Notes: generated by a model not told the origin, from the letters alone. A stretch of 64,000 nt of DNA from Luteibacter sp. 9135 (GCF_000745005.1 NZ_JQNB01000001.1:3341501-3405500), one strand, 5' to 3'; positions 19,863 to 29,320 are shown, numbered from the stretch's first letter. Made by a program: numbers and translations.

Positions 19863-20222
19863 TCACCGCCCATCGATCGTCGTCACGGCATCGGCGGCGG
19901 TAGCGATGACACGTTCGACAAGGGCTCGCGAGAGGGTCCTGTCCCCTCCCATGCGTCGGGCACTGACGGGGGCATCCTGCAGTGCCTGGGACGCCTCGCA
20001 AAGTGACATGCAGCGGATTTGTTCGGCGAGGTTCGAAAGGAGTCCCGCACGGAACAGGACTTCATCGACATCACGATCGGCGTACGCATCCAGCAGGGCA
20101 AGCGCATCCTCGGCGATCGCCTGCTGGCAGGTTCGGTGAATCACGTTGTTCAAGGTAACGGCGGAAAGCCGCGCCTTGTCGGGCCGGACGCCCGATACCC
20201 CCTTGAATGACCACAGCGACAT
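19863..20222 (-). CDS. Small protein of unknown function
   Basis: A 119-residue, apparently all-helical soluble protein without signal peptide or membrane segment. ATG 20222 is preceded by GGAAC at good spacing. Its end meets the exported small protein downstream, so the two are probably co-transcribed. No motif was recognised. It lies 127 bases beyond the LanM stop on the same strand, but nothing ties it to lanthipeptide synthesis. Confidence 0.45.
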   Translation of the reverse strand: MSLWSFKGVSGVRPDKARLSAVTLNNVIHRTCQQAIAEDALALLDAYADRDVDEVLFRAGLLSNLAEQIRCMSLCEASQALQDAPVSARRMGGDRTLSRALVERVIATAADAVTTIDGR

Positions 20223-20349
20223 GACGTTCCATCCATCGAGTTTTCACTCGATAAGCACATGCCATGCCAAGTTTAAGTCATTGTTTCTATTAAGTCCTAG
20301 CGAATAAAGCGTGCATTGAAATGACCATATTCGGCACTTCTACCATTTT

Positions 20350-23184
20350 TCAGCAAGATCCTCCTACCCTGCACTCCATAAGTAGCGGCGAGGGGATATC
20401 GCACGCCGGATGCATGCGATTCAACTGGTGGATCGACCCGGATATGCCGCTCATCAGGCCCGGCGTGAATGCGTCACGCGCCAAGCCGCCGACGATGCCG
20501 TGTTCCTCGATGCTCGACAGGATGATCGCGATACCCGGCAGTTCCTCCGGCGGTACCAGGCCGGGATCGATCCGGCGGGCTCGCATCAACAGTTCCCATG
20601 TACTCAGGTCGCCATGGCACAGCGTGTGGCTGTAGCCCCATCCGCCCTGGACGGCGGCGCGCACCGCACGCTCCAGCGTGCTCAGGTGACGGGCCTGCCC
20701 GGTACGCGCGTAAAGGTCACACGCGGCCAAGCCGATCCCGACGCTGCCATGGCACCAGGTGTTGGCGAAGTCGCGGCTGTCGGGTTTGCGGATGTCGATC
20801 CAGTTGCGGCCTTCGGCGTCGTACAGCGATTCCTCGAAATCGAAAGCCCGCTCTGCGAGGGCGAGCCAACGCTGTCGATCGCCCGCCGTGCCCGACGGGC
20901 TGAGGCCCAGGCGAACCAGGGCCCAGCCGGTGCCGGTCGCACCGTGGGCGAACCCGCCGATGGGTTCGCTGAAGATCGAGGCGGGCCAGCGTGCGCCGCG
21001 CACGTCGACGATGGCCGTGGCTTCCAGTCGATGGCCTGCGCGTGCCGCCAGGGCCAGCCAGCGCGCATCACCCGTGGTGTCGGCCAGGTGCAACAGGGGG
21101 ACGATGGCGCCGCTCACGCCTTCGAGCATGTCGAGCACCCGCTCGTTCGCGATGTCCCAGCGTTCCATCACGGACGCCTGCTTGATGGCGTTGGCTAGCA
21201 AGCCGGCATCCGGACAAAGGCCGTCGAGGGTAAGCCAGGTAAGCACCTGGGAGCCGAGGCCCATGAAGCCGCCAATGGCTTCCGGTTCGTCGATGTCCTC
21301 GGCCTTGCGCAGCACACGCAGCACACCGTCGAGCGCCGCCGTCACGCCTTCGACAGCGTCGGCTCGCCCTAGCATCATCTCTCTCGCATACCCGGCCAGG
21401 GCCAGCGCAATACCCGACAGGCCCACGTAGAGGTTCGGTTGCAGGGTGCGCATTGTCCAACCGCTGCGCCCGAGGATCGGGCTGATCCAGGTCATCGTGC
21501 CGTCCCGACCGCGTACGGACAGTCGGAGCATCTGCTCGACGGTTTCCTTCGCCATCGCGCGTCGCCGGCGGTCGATGTCGTCGGCATGGGGATGGCGAGC
21601 GGAGAGGTCGTAGGGTGAGCGCTTGTCGTCGTTGAGGCGCACGTTGAGGTGCGCGGTCACCAGCGCACCGCGAATGGTCAGTTCTTCCATCTCCGGGCGC
21701 ATGTCGAGCCACGCCCGGAAGACGTCGTCGATCTGCGGTTGTTCCAGCACGTTGGCGAACACGGGAATATCGCCATGGCGCATGTCTTCGATCTCGGCCG
21801 CGATGGCCGCGGCGTCGGCGGGCGCGACGGGAGAAACGGCCGCGTTACGTTCGAGCAGGTCGGTCGCACGCGCGATGGCTGCGGGCTCGTCGTGCAGCGA
21901 CGCCGGGTGCCAGAGCATGCGCATCACTTCGACATACGACTGGGTTGGACGACGAATGCGGCGGATACGGCTGCCTTTGAACGCGGCGACTCGCCCGGCG
22001 AGCGTGCCCGCGTGATGCAGGTCGACCAGGCGCGTCGTGAGGTCCTGGAATCCGGCGACGATATCCTCCCAGAACCGCGAGATGTCCGGATGGATGCACG
22101 GATGATTCTTGGCCTCGTCGATCTGCACGTCGACGAGCCCGACGCGCGCATCACTGGTGCCCGCGTTGACGATCTCCGGGCCACGTATGGTGGGTTGCTC
22201 GCCCTGCAAGGCGCCGATGGCGGAAATGTCCACGCCATCCAGGCCGAGCGCGGGGGCGCGGAAGGGCACCAGTCCCGTGCGAAGGACCGATGAGCGAATG
22301 AGGGCCTGTGCCAGATCGACAGCTTCGCCCTTCCCGGACGGCGCCACCGTCTCCTCCGTGACGAACAGGCTCTCGACATCGACCACGTAAGGCACCGGAC
22401 CGCAGGCGATCAGGTTCTCGTGATGGATATCGGTGCCGCCGAGCAGGCGCATGACCGCCAGCCAGTGACCGATGTTCCGGTAGAACGCGACGAGTTCCGC
22501 ATCGTCCGCGCAGAAGATGTGTTCGACGTAGCCTGTCCAGCCGTAGGCGCCGCGATCCAGGACGGCTGGTACGCGGATCCGTGGCGAAACGTCAGGGAGC
22601 AGGCTTTCGAGGAAGGCTTCCAGCGCGGCATCCACGCGCAGCGAGCGCGGCTTGTACATCACGGTGCCGGCGGTGAAGACCACGCGTGCCACCGTTTGGC
22701 CGCCGTCATGGACATCGCCCTGGCCAAGGTCGAGCGAGCGCAGTTCGCCCATGGGCTGACCGAGGAACGACGCCAGCCGGCCGCGGTCGGCCGCGAGGCG
22801 GGAAGCGAGGGTGACGATGCCCCGGCCCTGCTGCCGCAGCGCGCGTTCCAGGCGGGGCGCCAGGACGGGATAGCGTTGTCGCAGCGCGAGGGGAAAGTCG
22901 GCCCCCGTGGCCTTGGCGACGAACTGCGCGAACTTCGCCGCTTCATCGCTGGCGGTCAGTTCGCCGGACAATTTCGCCGCGTGCAGTTCGAGCAGGAGGA
23001 CGCGATTGAGTTTTCGTGCCGCGTTATCCAGCAGCGCGCGATCGGCGCTGCCGATGAAGATGTCTTTCTCGTCCGCGCTCAGGCCCGGCTGCGCGGCGAG
23101 TTCGTCGGCGAGTTGTCGCCTGACGTCGGCCGTCAGGAACGCGATGATCGGGGCGAACGTGTCGTTCGGCTGCGGGTCGGCCAT
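20350..23184 (-). CDS. lanM: Class II lanthipeptide synthetase LanM
   Basis: A 944-residue bifunctional enzyme that would dehydrate Ser/Thr and form thioether rings in the precursor encoded just upstream (23254-23442). The N-terminal dehydratase (DUF4135-like) has MYKPRSLRVD, GTDIHHENLIACG (about 250-260) and VVDVESLF. The C-terminal LanC-like cyclase shows NLYVGLSGIALALAGY, WCHGSVGIG (Cys near 811) and LCHGD (Cys-His near 857), which are the three zinc ligands. The ATG at 23184 is preferred: an in-frame GTG at 23232 lies inside a terminator hairpin. At 944 residues it is slightly short for LanM, but both domains look complete. It is downstream of the precursor and its hairpin on the same strand. 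Confidence 0.95.
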   Translation of the reverse strand: MADPQPNDTFAPIIAFLTADVRRQLADELAAQPGLSADEKDIFIGSADRALLDNAARKLNRVLLLELHAAKLSGELTASDEAAKFAQFVAKATGADFPLALRQRYPVLAPRLERALRQQGRGIVTLASRLAADRGRLASFLGQPMGELRSLDLGQGDVHDGGQTVARVVFTAGTVMYKPRSLRVDAALEAFLESLLPDVSPRIRVPAVLDRGAYGWTGYVEHIFCADDAELVAFYRNIGHWLAVMRLLGGTDIHHENLIACGPVPYVVDVESLFVTEETVAPSGKGEAVDLAQALIRSSVLRTGLVPFRAPALGLDGVDISAIGALQGEQPTIRGPEIVNAGTSDARVGLVDVQIDEAKNHPCIHPDISRFWEDIVAGFQDLTTRLVDLHHAGTLAGRVAAFKGSRIRRIRRPTQSYVEVMRMLWHPASLHDEPAAIARATDLLERNAAVSPVAPADAAAIAAEIEDMRHGDIPVFANVLEQPQIDDVFRAWLDMRPEMEELTIRGALVTAHLNVRLNDDKRSPYDLSARHPHADDIDRRRRAMAKETVEQMLRLSVRGRDGTMTWISPILGRSGWTMRTLQPNLYVGLSGIALALAGYAREMMLGRADAVEGVTAALDGVLRVLRKAEDIDEPEAIGGFMGLGSQVLTWLTLDGLCPDAGLLANAIKQASVMERWDIANERVLDMLEGVSGAIVPLLHLADTTGDARWLALAARAGHRLEATAIVDVRGARWPASIFSEPIGGFAHGATGTGWALVRLGLSPSGTAGDRQRWLALAERAFDFEESLYDAEGRNWIDIRKPDSRDFANTWCHGSVGIGLAACDLYARTGQARHLSTLERAVRAAVQGGWGYSHTLCHGDLSTWELLMRARRIDPGLVPPEELPGIAIILSSIEEHGIVGGLARDAFTPGLMSGISGSIHQLNRMHPACDIPSPLLMECRVGGSC

Positions 23185-23205
23185 GGAAGGATTCCGCGCG
23201 TTGGC

Positions 23206-23238
23206 AAAAAAATAGCCGTGGGGGTTGGCCACGGCTAT
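23206..23238 (-). terminator. Terminator/attenuator between lanthipeptide precursor and lanM
   Basis: On the minus strand, a 10-bp perfect stem (ATAGCCGTGG with CCACGGCTAT) and a 7-base loop are followed by a run of seven T (the first pairing within the stem). It begins 15 bases after the precursor stop and ends 22 bases before the lanM ATG. Such a partial terminator would give many precursor transcripts and few lanM transcripts. Confidence 0.88.
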
Positions 23239-23253
23239 CGTTACCGCCCTCTG

Positions 23254-23442
23254 TCAGCAGCAGAAACCCGGCCGGGAGGCCGTACAGGAGCTGCAGTTCG
23301 AAGCCAGTGCGATATCGGTACTGGTGAACGCAGCGATGGTGGTTGCATGTCCTTCGGTATAAAGCGAGCCCGCCGGATTGTCATACCCATCGACGCTATC
23401 GGCACCACTCAACCAGCCAGCCAGGATCTTGTCGGTCTGCAT
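23254..23442 (-). CDS. lanA: Class II lanthipeptide precursor LanA
   Basis: A 62-residue peptide directly upstream of lanM. The leader has ILAGW (6-10) and NPAG (22-25) followed by YTE (28-30), spaced as in mersacidin/lichenicidin-type leaders. The C-terminal part is rich in Ser/Thr and has Cys50, Cys53, Cys61 and Cys62, ending SRPGFCC. No GG or GA processing site is visible, which is unusual for class II. ATG 23442 has GGAG at 9-base spacing and is chosen over GTG 23457. The core is probably within residues 32-62, with Thr34, 35, 40, 42, 54 and Ser41, 48, 51, 52, 56 as possible dehydration sites. The 287-base gap to the divergent exporter gene should hold both promoters. Confidence 0.88.
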   Translation of the reverse strand: MQTDKILAGWLSGADSVDGYDNPAGSLYTEGHATTIAAFTSTDIALASNCSSCTASRPGFCC

Positions 23443-23729
23443 ATTGAGATACTCCACGATGTGTTACAGGCAGGCGCCCGAATGTGGAGCGACCCCACCG
23501 CCACGGGCGCTTCAGCGGTGACGTCTCCCGCGTTGCCAGGACAAGCCGACGCAAGGTCGTTTCGACAGGCCCATGAGGCGCGTCGTCAAGCGGCATCTTG
23601 TATGAAAACCACACCATGCCTGATTGACCATGCCGAATTTGCGCCCAACGCGACGGACACGCGGGCATCCCAGGTGTGACAGTGCGCGGGTGAGCCGGGT
23701 TTCCCGGTCTCCCTCCACCGGACGAGTCG

Positions 23730-25370
23730 ATGATTCTCAAGCGTTTCCTCCGCCGGCATCGCCCTGCATTAGTCGCCGCGGTCGTCCTCTCCGCGATGAG
23801 CGCGATATCGACCATGGCCTTGCTTTCACACATCAATCGGATGGCCTCGGGAGGGCTTCTCGCACTGGGTGCGAGGCCACTGGCCACGGGTATCGGCTGG
23901 CTCCTCGCGCTACTGGCGTCCAGTGGTGCGTCGCAGTTCATCCTGGCGCGCCTGGGCGCATCGCTTGTGGCGCAGTTGCGCGTGGACCTTTCGAACCGGT
24001 TCATCGACCTCGAATACGAGGCACTAGCAACCACGAAGCATTCCATCGTGGGCTCCCTGATCGAGGACGTGGCGAGCATCGCCCCGCTGGTACTGGTTGC
24101 GCCCCTGCTCGCCTACAACGTCTTGCTGGCTTCCCTGTACGCCGGCTATCTCGCGAGCGTGTCGTTACCGCTGCTAGGCACCCTGCTCGCTTTCCTCTGC
24201 TCGACGCTGCTGGTCTCGCTCACGCTGGAGCGTTTCCTTCGCAAGCGCTTCGATCGCCTGCGTGACGCCAGCGACACGGTGTTCGAGTACTTTCGCTACC
24301 TCAGCGACGGCAAGAAGGAAATGACGCTGAACGTGTCCCGGGCGACCTATGTCGCCGACGAGCTGCTGGGGCCAGCGATCCAGCGAGCCCGTGTCCTGTC
24401 GGTGCAGGTAAACACCGGGCTGGGCTTCAACGAGGCGTGGTCGTCGGCGGTGGTCTACGGTTCGGTCTTCGTGATCGTCTACCTGGGTTACGCGGCGTTG
24501 GCGCTGCCGCAGGCGACGGTTGTCTCGTTCGTCATCGGTGCACTGTTCCTCAGCGGCCCTGTTGCGTTCATCGTGAGCGCGGCACGGCAGGTGGGCGTGG
24601 GCACGGCCAGCCTTCGTCACCTGCAGCGCGTGGGGCTGGATCTCGCCCGCGAAACCACGGCGCGGACGCCGGACACCGCGGCTGCGCCACTCGACACCTG
24701 GGAGTGCATCCGGCTGGAAGATGTCTCTTACCGCTATGCAGGCGACGCCGAGTCGCGCATCGCGCTGGGGCCGGTGAACCTGGAGGTAAAGCGTGGCGAG
24801 ATGGTGTTCATCGTCGGTGGCAACGGAAGTGGCAAGTCGACACTGCTGCTCGTTCTGAGCTCATTGCTGGCACCCCACTCGGGGCGGGTCACGGTGGATG
24901 GCATACCCCTGGATGGCGACGTTCATCGTTATCGTGAGCGTTTCACGGGCGTCTTCGGCGACTTCTTCCTCTTTCCCCATGTCATCGATGCGACGGGGCG
25001 ACGCCTCTCCGACCAACGTATCGGACAATTGCTGACGGCACTCGGGCTCGGTGCCCATGTGCAGGTTGACCAGGGCGAGTTGTCGAAGCTTACGTTGTCC
25101 ACAGGGCAGCGCAAGCGCCTGGCCTTGCTGCAATGCTATGCGGAGGATCGCGAAATCTTCTTCTTCGACGAATGGGCGGCGGACCAGGACGCCCACTTCC
25201 GTGACTACTTCTATCGCACATTGCTGCCCGAGCTGAAGGCACGTGGCAAGACGGTCATCGCGATCAGCCACGATGACCGCTATTTCCACGTGGCCGACCG
25301 TGTCGTCAAGCTCGAGGGCGGAAAGATCGTCGAGCGTCTTGCGGACGTCGGTACGGCGCCGCCCATGTGA
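23730..25370 (+). CDS. Cyclic peptide/lanthipeptide ABC exporter, PvdE/SyrD type
   Basis: A 546-residue half-transporter with an N-terminal six-helix membrane domain (residues about 12-300) and an ABC ATPase domain. Walker A is GGNGSGKST (about 370), the signature is LSTGQRKRL, Walker B is REIFFFDEW, and the switch His is in ISHDD. The family (PvdE, SyrD, cyclic peptide exporters) exports non-ribosomal or modified peptides. There is no N-terminal C39 peptidase domain, so leader removal must be done by another protein. It is divergent from the precursor gene, which supports a role in export of the lanthipeptide. Confidence 0.92.
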   Translation: MILKRFLRRHRPALVAAVVLSAMSAISTMALLSHINRMASGGLLALGARPLATGIGWLLALLASSGASQFILARLGASLVAQLRVDLSNRFIDLEYEALATTKHSIVGSLIEDVASIAPLVLVAPLLAYNVLLASLYAGYLASVSLPLLGTLLAFLCSTLLVSLTLERFLRKRFDRLRDASDTVFEYFRYLSDGKKEMTLNVSRATYVADELLGPAIQRARVLSVQVNTGLGFNEAWSSAVVYGSVFVIVYLGYAALALPQATVVSFVIGALFLSGPVAFIVSAARQVGVGTASLRHLQRVGLDLARETTARTPDTAAAPLDTWECIRLEDVSYRYAGDAESRIALGPVNLEVKRGEMVFIVGGNGSGKSTLLLVLSSLLAPHSGRVTVDGIPLDGDVHRYRERFTGVFGDFFLFPHVIDATGRRLSDQRIGQLLTALGLGAHVQVDQGELSKLTLSTGQRKRLALLQCYAEDREIFFFDEWAADQDAHFRDYFYRTLLPELKARGKTVIAISHDDRYFHVADRVVKLEGGKIVERLADVGTAPPM

Positions 25371-25532
25371 CGCGCGTCCTGTTTTCCCCGCCTTCCCGTC
25401 GCCGACGGTGGGGGGATGTGGTCGTGGCTGCGTTGTAGTCAAGGAGTGGCCATCGGTGCGTCCCGCTGATCCTTCCGCAGACGATGCTCGTCGCCCCTCT
25501 GAATTTCCTTCCACTCCAAGGGGTAGACAACA

Positions 25533-26624
25533 ATGACGATCAAGAACATCCAGCGCGCCATTCCGTCGGCCATCGCCACCGTGATCCTGGGCAGCGTCCC
25601 GTTCGCGGCGGCGACCGCCGCGCAGACGGACATCGCGGCCCTCGCAAAGACCCAGGCGGTCCAGGCCTGGCATGAACAGGTCAAGGAGGACGGCCCGCCG
25701 GCCGAAGGTTGCTGGAGCGTGTCCTATCCGAGCCGCATCTGGACCGCGGAGCGATGCAATGCAGCGCCCAACTACCGCTCGATCCCGCCGTCGCCGACTT
25801 CCGCCGGCCAGTCGCGGGTCACCCGCTCAACCAGCCTTTCCGGTTCGCCGGTATCCGCCAAGGCAGGCGCCGGTGTCGACTATTCGGCGGTAACGGCGAG
25901 CCTCACGCGTTCGGCCACGGGCAGCTTTCCCACGGTGACGGGCGTGACTTCCGAGTCGGGTGCCCTGGGTGCCAACAAGTACACGCTGCAGCTCAACACC
26001 AACACCAGCGATGACGTCGTCAACCTCGGCAATACGTCGCCCTACTGCGCCGCCAACGGTTATGCCGCCTGTTCCACCTGGCAGCAATTCATCTACTCGA
26101 CCGATAACGGCAGCAACAATCCGCAGGTCTTCATCCAGAACTGGCTGTTCGTTGGCCCGGGGGACTCGTGCCCGCGGGGTTGGCAATCCTTCAACACCAG
26201 CGAGTACCAGGGCTGCTTCACCAATAGCCAGGCCGTCGCGGTGCCCAACGTTCCGGCAAGCAGCCTGGCCAACGTCAAGCTCGCCGGTTCGGCAACCGCC
26301 AACGGCAACGATACCGTGACCTTCACGAACGGGACCAAGGTCTACGCCATCAGCCAGCGCGACAGCACGCTGCAGATCGCCTCGACGTGGAACACGTCGG
26401 AGTTCAACGTCGTCGGCGACGGGTCGAATTCGCCCGCGGCGAACTTCAACCGCGGCTCGTCCATCACCGTAAAACTGGCCGTGAACGACGGCTCGACCCG
26501 GGCGCCGAGCTGCCTGGGTCCGAACGGCGGCGGCACGACGGGTGAGTACAACAACCTCACCCTGGGTCGTTGCACCACGTCGGGAGGCGCCACGCCGTTC
26601 ATTCAGTTCACCGAATCGAATTGA
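25533..26624 (+). CDS. Secreted protein of unknown function, paralogue of 26697-27776
   Basis: 363 residues with a signal peptide (cleavage near ATAAQ, residue 30). The mature part begins with a WHEQ...GCWSVSYPSRIW...C block, then a Ser/Thr-rich linker and a domain rich in beta-strands with CSTWQQFIYST, FIQNWLF, SCPRGWQSF and a final FIQFTES. The paired Cys suggest extracytoplasmic disulfides. It shares this whole layout with the convergent neighbour. GGGG lies about 10 bases before ATG 25533. It follows the exporter gene on the same strand after 162 bases. Function is unknown; a link with the lanthipeptide locus is only positional. Confidence 0.75.
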   Translation: MTIKNIQRAIPSAIATVILGSVPFAAATAAQTDIAALAKTQAVQAWHEQVKEDGPPAEGCWSVSYPSRIWTAERCNAAPNYRSIPPSPTSAGQSRVTRSTSLSGSPVSAKAGAGVDYSAVTASLTRSATGSFPTVTGVTSESGALGANKYTLQLNTNTSDDVVNLGNTSPYCAANGYAACSTWQQFIYSTDNGSNNPQVFIQNWLFVGPGDSCPRGWQSFNTSEYQGCFTNSQAVAVPNVPASSLANVKLAGSATANGNDTVTFTNGTKVYAISQRDSTLQIASTWNTSEFNVVGDGSNSPAANFNRGSSITVKLAVNDGSTRAPSCLGPNGGGTTGEYNNLTLGRCTTSGGATPFIQFTESN

Positions 26625-26640
26625 TCGATTGGTCGTAGAA

Positions 26641-26675
26641 AAAGAAGCGCCGAAGGATGATCCTTCGGCGCTTTT
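26641..26675. terminator. Bidirectional terminator between paired secreted-protein genes
   Basis: A 13-bp perfect stem (26645-26657 with 26661-26673, AAGCGCCGAAGGA) with a 3-base loop, flanked by A-rich sequence on the left and TT on the right. It lies between two convergent genes and can serve both. Confidence 0.88.
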
Positions 26676-26696
26676 CCGGCTCTGGAAACCTGCCGC

Positions 26697-27776
26697 CTAG
26701 TTCGACTGGGTGAACTGGACCGACGGTGACGCGCCACCGCTCGCCGTGCAGCTACCGAGATTCAGATTGTTGGTCTCACCGGTCGTGCCGGCGTTCGACA
26801 CACAGGTCGGTCGTGCGGTGGTGCCATCGACGGCGGCGATCTTTACCGTGATCGACGATCCGGCGTTGAAGTCCGCTTCCGCTCCACCCGCATCGCCGCT
26901 CACGTTGAAGTCGGCCCGATCCCACACGCTGGCGATACCCAGCACGCTGTCGCTGGCACTGAGCGAGTACGCCTTGGTACCGTTGGTGAAGACCAGGGTG
27001 TCGTTGCCACCGACGGTGGCGGTTCCGGTCAGCTTGAGCTTGGCCAGCTGGGTCGCTGGAACGTTCGGCGCGGTCACGCCGGCGCTGTTCTTGTAGCAGG
27101 AGCCACTGCCGCCGCCGAACCACCCGCTCGGACAGGTGTTGCCGTAGCCGATCAACCAGTACTGGATGAAGGCCTGGGCCTGGCCCGGCGTGCTGTAGTC
27201 GGTGCCATAGACGAATTGCTGCCAGTTCCTGCAGCCAGAATGATTCTGGCAGGCGGAGGTTGCCTGATCGGCATTCGTGTTGACCTGGAGCGTGTACTCG
27301 TTGGGCCCGAGGATGCCGCCATTGCCGAACGCCGCCACTCCGACGCTGCTCTCGGAGGTCACCCCGGTGACCGACGGAAAGGTTCCGGTGGCGCTCCTGA
27401 TCAGGTTGGATGTGGCGATGGCGTAGTCGTTGCCGTTACCGGTGGTTGCCGCACCCGAGGCCGGCGCAAACGCCCCTACAGCCTGGGCACGGCGCGGCAT
27501 CGGGTGAACGGATGGACTCACCTGCGAACAGGACGTCTTTTCCCAGGTCATGCTGGGGAAAGTGGCCTGGAAGCAACCGTTGGAGGGCGTCGACATGCGT
27601 GTGATGTCTTCGTGCCAGCTCTGAACGGCTTGCGGAAGCACCATCGACGGCGCTTGCGCCGTGTCATCGCCGAGAGGTGCCGCGAAGGCGGCGGGTACGC
27701 AGGCTGCACAGGCAAGGCTGGCGGCAATGGCGAGCTTGATGCGTCGAACAGCAACGGAAAGGTTGTTCACTGGCAC
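26697..27776 (-). CDS. Secreted protein of unknown function, paralogue of 25533-26624
   Basis: 359 residues, almost the same length as its paralogue. GTG 27776 has GGGAGA at 5-base spacing; the open frame continues upstream to 27920 but that part is not signal-like. A signal peptide (KLAIAASLACAACVPAAFA) is followed by WHED...NGCFQATFPSMTW...C, ATGTFPSVTGVTSES, CRNWQQFVYGTD, FIQYWLIGYGNTCPSGW and a final VQFTQSN, which align block by block with the neighbour. The two genes face each other across a shared terminator and probably arose by inverted duplication. The biochemical role is unknown. Confidence 0.75.
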   Translation of the reverse strand: MPVNNLSVAVRRIKLAIAASLACAACVPAAFAAPLGDDTAQAPSMVLPQAVQSWHEDITRMSTPSNGCFQATFPSMTWEKTSCSQVSPSVHPMPRRAQAVGAFAPASGAATTGNGNDYAIATSNLIRSATGTFPSVTGVTSESSVGVAAFGNGGILGPNEYTLQVNTNADQATSACQNHSGCRNWQQFVYGTDYSTPGQAQAFIQYWLIGYGNTCPSGWFGGGSGSCYKNSAGVTAPNVPATQLAKLKLTGTATVGGNDTLVFTNGTKAYSLSASDSVLGIASVWDRADFNVSGDAGGAEADFNAGSSITVKIAAVDGTTARPTCVSNAGTTGETNNLNLGSCTASGGASPSVQFTQSN

Positions 27777-28122
27777 GTTGTTCTCCCGTGGAAACGAGTT
27801 CGTATAGCGGTGAAAGCCGGATGATCCGGGCCCCCCGTTGTTTCCGAAATAACATGCGGCCCTGAAGTGCCACCTCCCTGTGTGCCGGGATGTAACCACG
27901 AAATATCGACGTCGCGCCATGCGTCAGGAAACGAAAAAAGTTTCGTTTTACGCGTAAAAAGATGATGTCGCGAACATATTCAGCACTTTTGAAAGTGCTG
28001 CCGGCCGAGTTGGCGATCCAAGCTGCGGAATAATGCCTAGCCGTCGCAACCTGGCGTTCCGCGTCTGTTTTTTGGAAACGTGCGCCTGCCGAAAAAGCTT
28101 CGAACTTGTTGCTCTCAGCCGA
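27777..28122. other. Gene-free region with inverted repeats
   Basis: 346 bases between the start of the secreted protein gene and the acyltransferase stop. They hold the presumed promoter of the secreted protein. Two inverted repeats are visible: CAGCACTTT/AAAGTGCTG with a 2-base centre (27981-28000), not followed by T and therefore more like an operator, and an 8-bp AAACGAAA/TTTCGTTT repeat with a 4-base centre near 27937-27956. No convincing gene was seen. Confidence 0.5.
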
Positions 28123-29208
28123 TCACTGGCCCCTGTTCATCAGGTATCGCCGCAACGGAAGATCGACGTACCTCATGACCATGTACGCGAAAGCGATCAG
28201 GCCAACCACGCTTCCACCGATCACCAGCGTCAATGCCCAGGTGTCCGGCTTGGTCGACCGATAGTAATCGCCGAAGATATACATGACCGAATAGTGCGTC
28301 ATGTACAGCGGATACGAGATCTCCCCGGCAATTTTGCAGAACCTCACCGCCGGCCTGCCGAGCACCGACCCCGCGCCCAACATCACGATGAGCGGAAAAT
28401 AGAGGACGATCACAACGACCTCGCGAATCCACCCGCGGTCGGCATACGGCATGACGAGCGGCAGGATCAGAAGCAACGCCAGTGCCGGAAAGCCAAGACG
28501 CGTCCGCAGCAGCCATTTCCGGCGGTATACCAGCAGGCCGGCGAGAAAGGAGAACGTCACCCTAGCAGCGCCGACCCAGAACGTGTCGCCATTGAAGCCG
28601 CCCCACAGGTTACCTTCGCGATAGCCCACAACGCACAGAACAATCGCTGCGGCTGCCGTGGCCATGCTCAGCGAACGGCGACCCAATCGGCACAGCACGA
28701 GCGCATAAGCGATGTTCGCCATGTATTCCGAGAACAGCGACCAGGCGGGCGAATTCAGTCCGAAGAGACTGAACCCGGCCTCCGGCATCGTCGGATAAGG
28801 AATCAGGAAGATCGACGTCAGTAGCAGAAGCGCGAGCGAACCGGGATCGTAGGGCAGCTGATCGACGCGAAGAGGGTTGGCGCACAGCGTGACGAGGCCC
28901 AGCAGCGAGCCGAACACGACCATCGGATGCAGGCGTATCAACCGGACCTTGAAGAAGCCCCAGACCCCCATCGATCCGATGCGGTCGTCGTAGGCGTAGC
29001 CAATGACGAATCCGGAAAGGCAGAAAAAGAAATCGACGGCCAGCCACCCGTGGCCGATGAAGATTTGGCTGTAATCGCCGTTCACCATTTCCATGAAGTG
29101 AAAGACCACCACCGCGATGGCCGCAACGCCACGCAGGCCGTCGAGTGCCGGGAAATGCTGTTTGGTGGAAGGCCCTGCCTGGGTGCGCGAAGCATCCGGG
29201 ATCGTCAT
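28123..29208 (-). CDS. Acyltransferase family 3 membrane protein (OafA/YrhL-like)
   Basis: A 361-residue inner membrane O-acyltransferase with about 10 helices. The family signature starts with HFPALDGLRGVAAIAVVVFHF (two conserved blocks, residues 18-38), and the Arg-rich loop RLIRLHP, the segment LNSPAWSLFSEY and PLYMTHY are also typical. These enzymes acylate sugars of surface polysaccharides, lipids or antibiotics; the substrate is not evident here. It is divergent from the PQQ dehydrogenase gene. Confidence 0.88.
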   Translation of the reverse strand: MTIPDASRTQAGPSTKQHFPALDGLRGVAAIAVVVFHFMEMVNGDYSQIFIGHGWLAVDFFFCLSGFVIGYAYDDRIGSMGVWGFFKVRLIRLHPMVVFGSLLGLVTLCANPLRVDQLPYDPGSLALLLLTSIFLIPYPTMPEAGFSLFGLNSPAWSLFSEYMANIAYALVLCRLGRRSLSMATAAAAIVLCVVGYREGNLWGGFNGDTFWVGAARVTFSFLAGLLVYRRKWLLRTRLGFPALALLLILPLVMPYADRGWIREVVVIVLYFPLIVMLGAGSVLGRPAVRFCKIAGEISYPLYMTHYSVMYIFGDYYRSTKPDTWALTLVIGGSVVGLIAFAYMVMRYVDLPLRRYLMNRGQ

Positions 29209-29320
29209 CGGTGATCGTCCTGTGCGTCGTCATCTGGAATAGATGCATTGTAGATCGGTGGATGGCAGACTGAACCTTGCAATCACCCAGGCAGGGCGCG
29301 AACGCCGGCCGCGAGGAAAC

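Noticed and set aside
23185..23232. Upstream GTG start for lanM at 23232
   Set aside because: The codons lie in the stem-loop and T-run of a terminator; ATG 23184 is after it.
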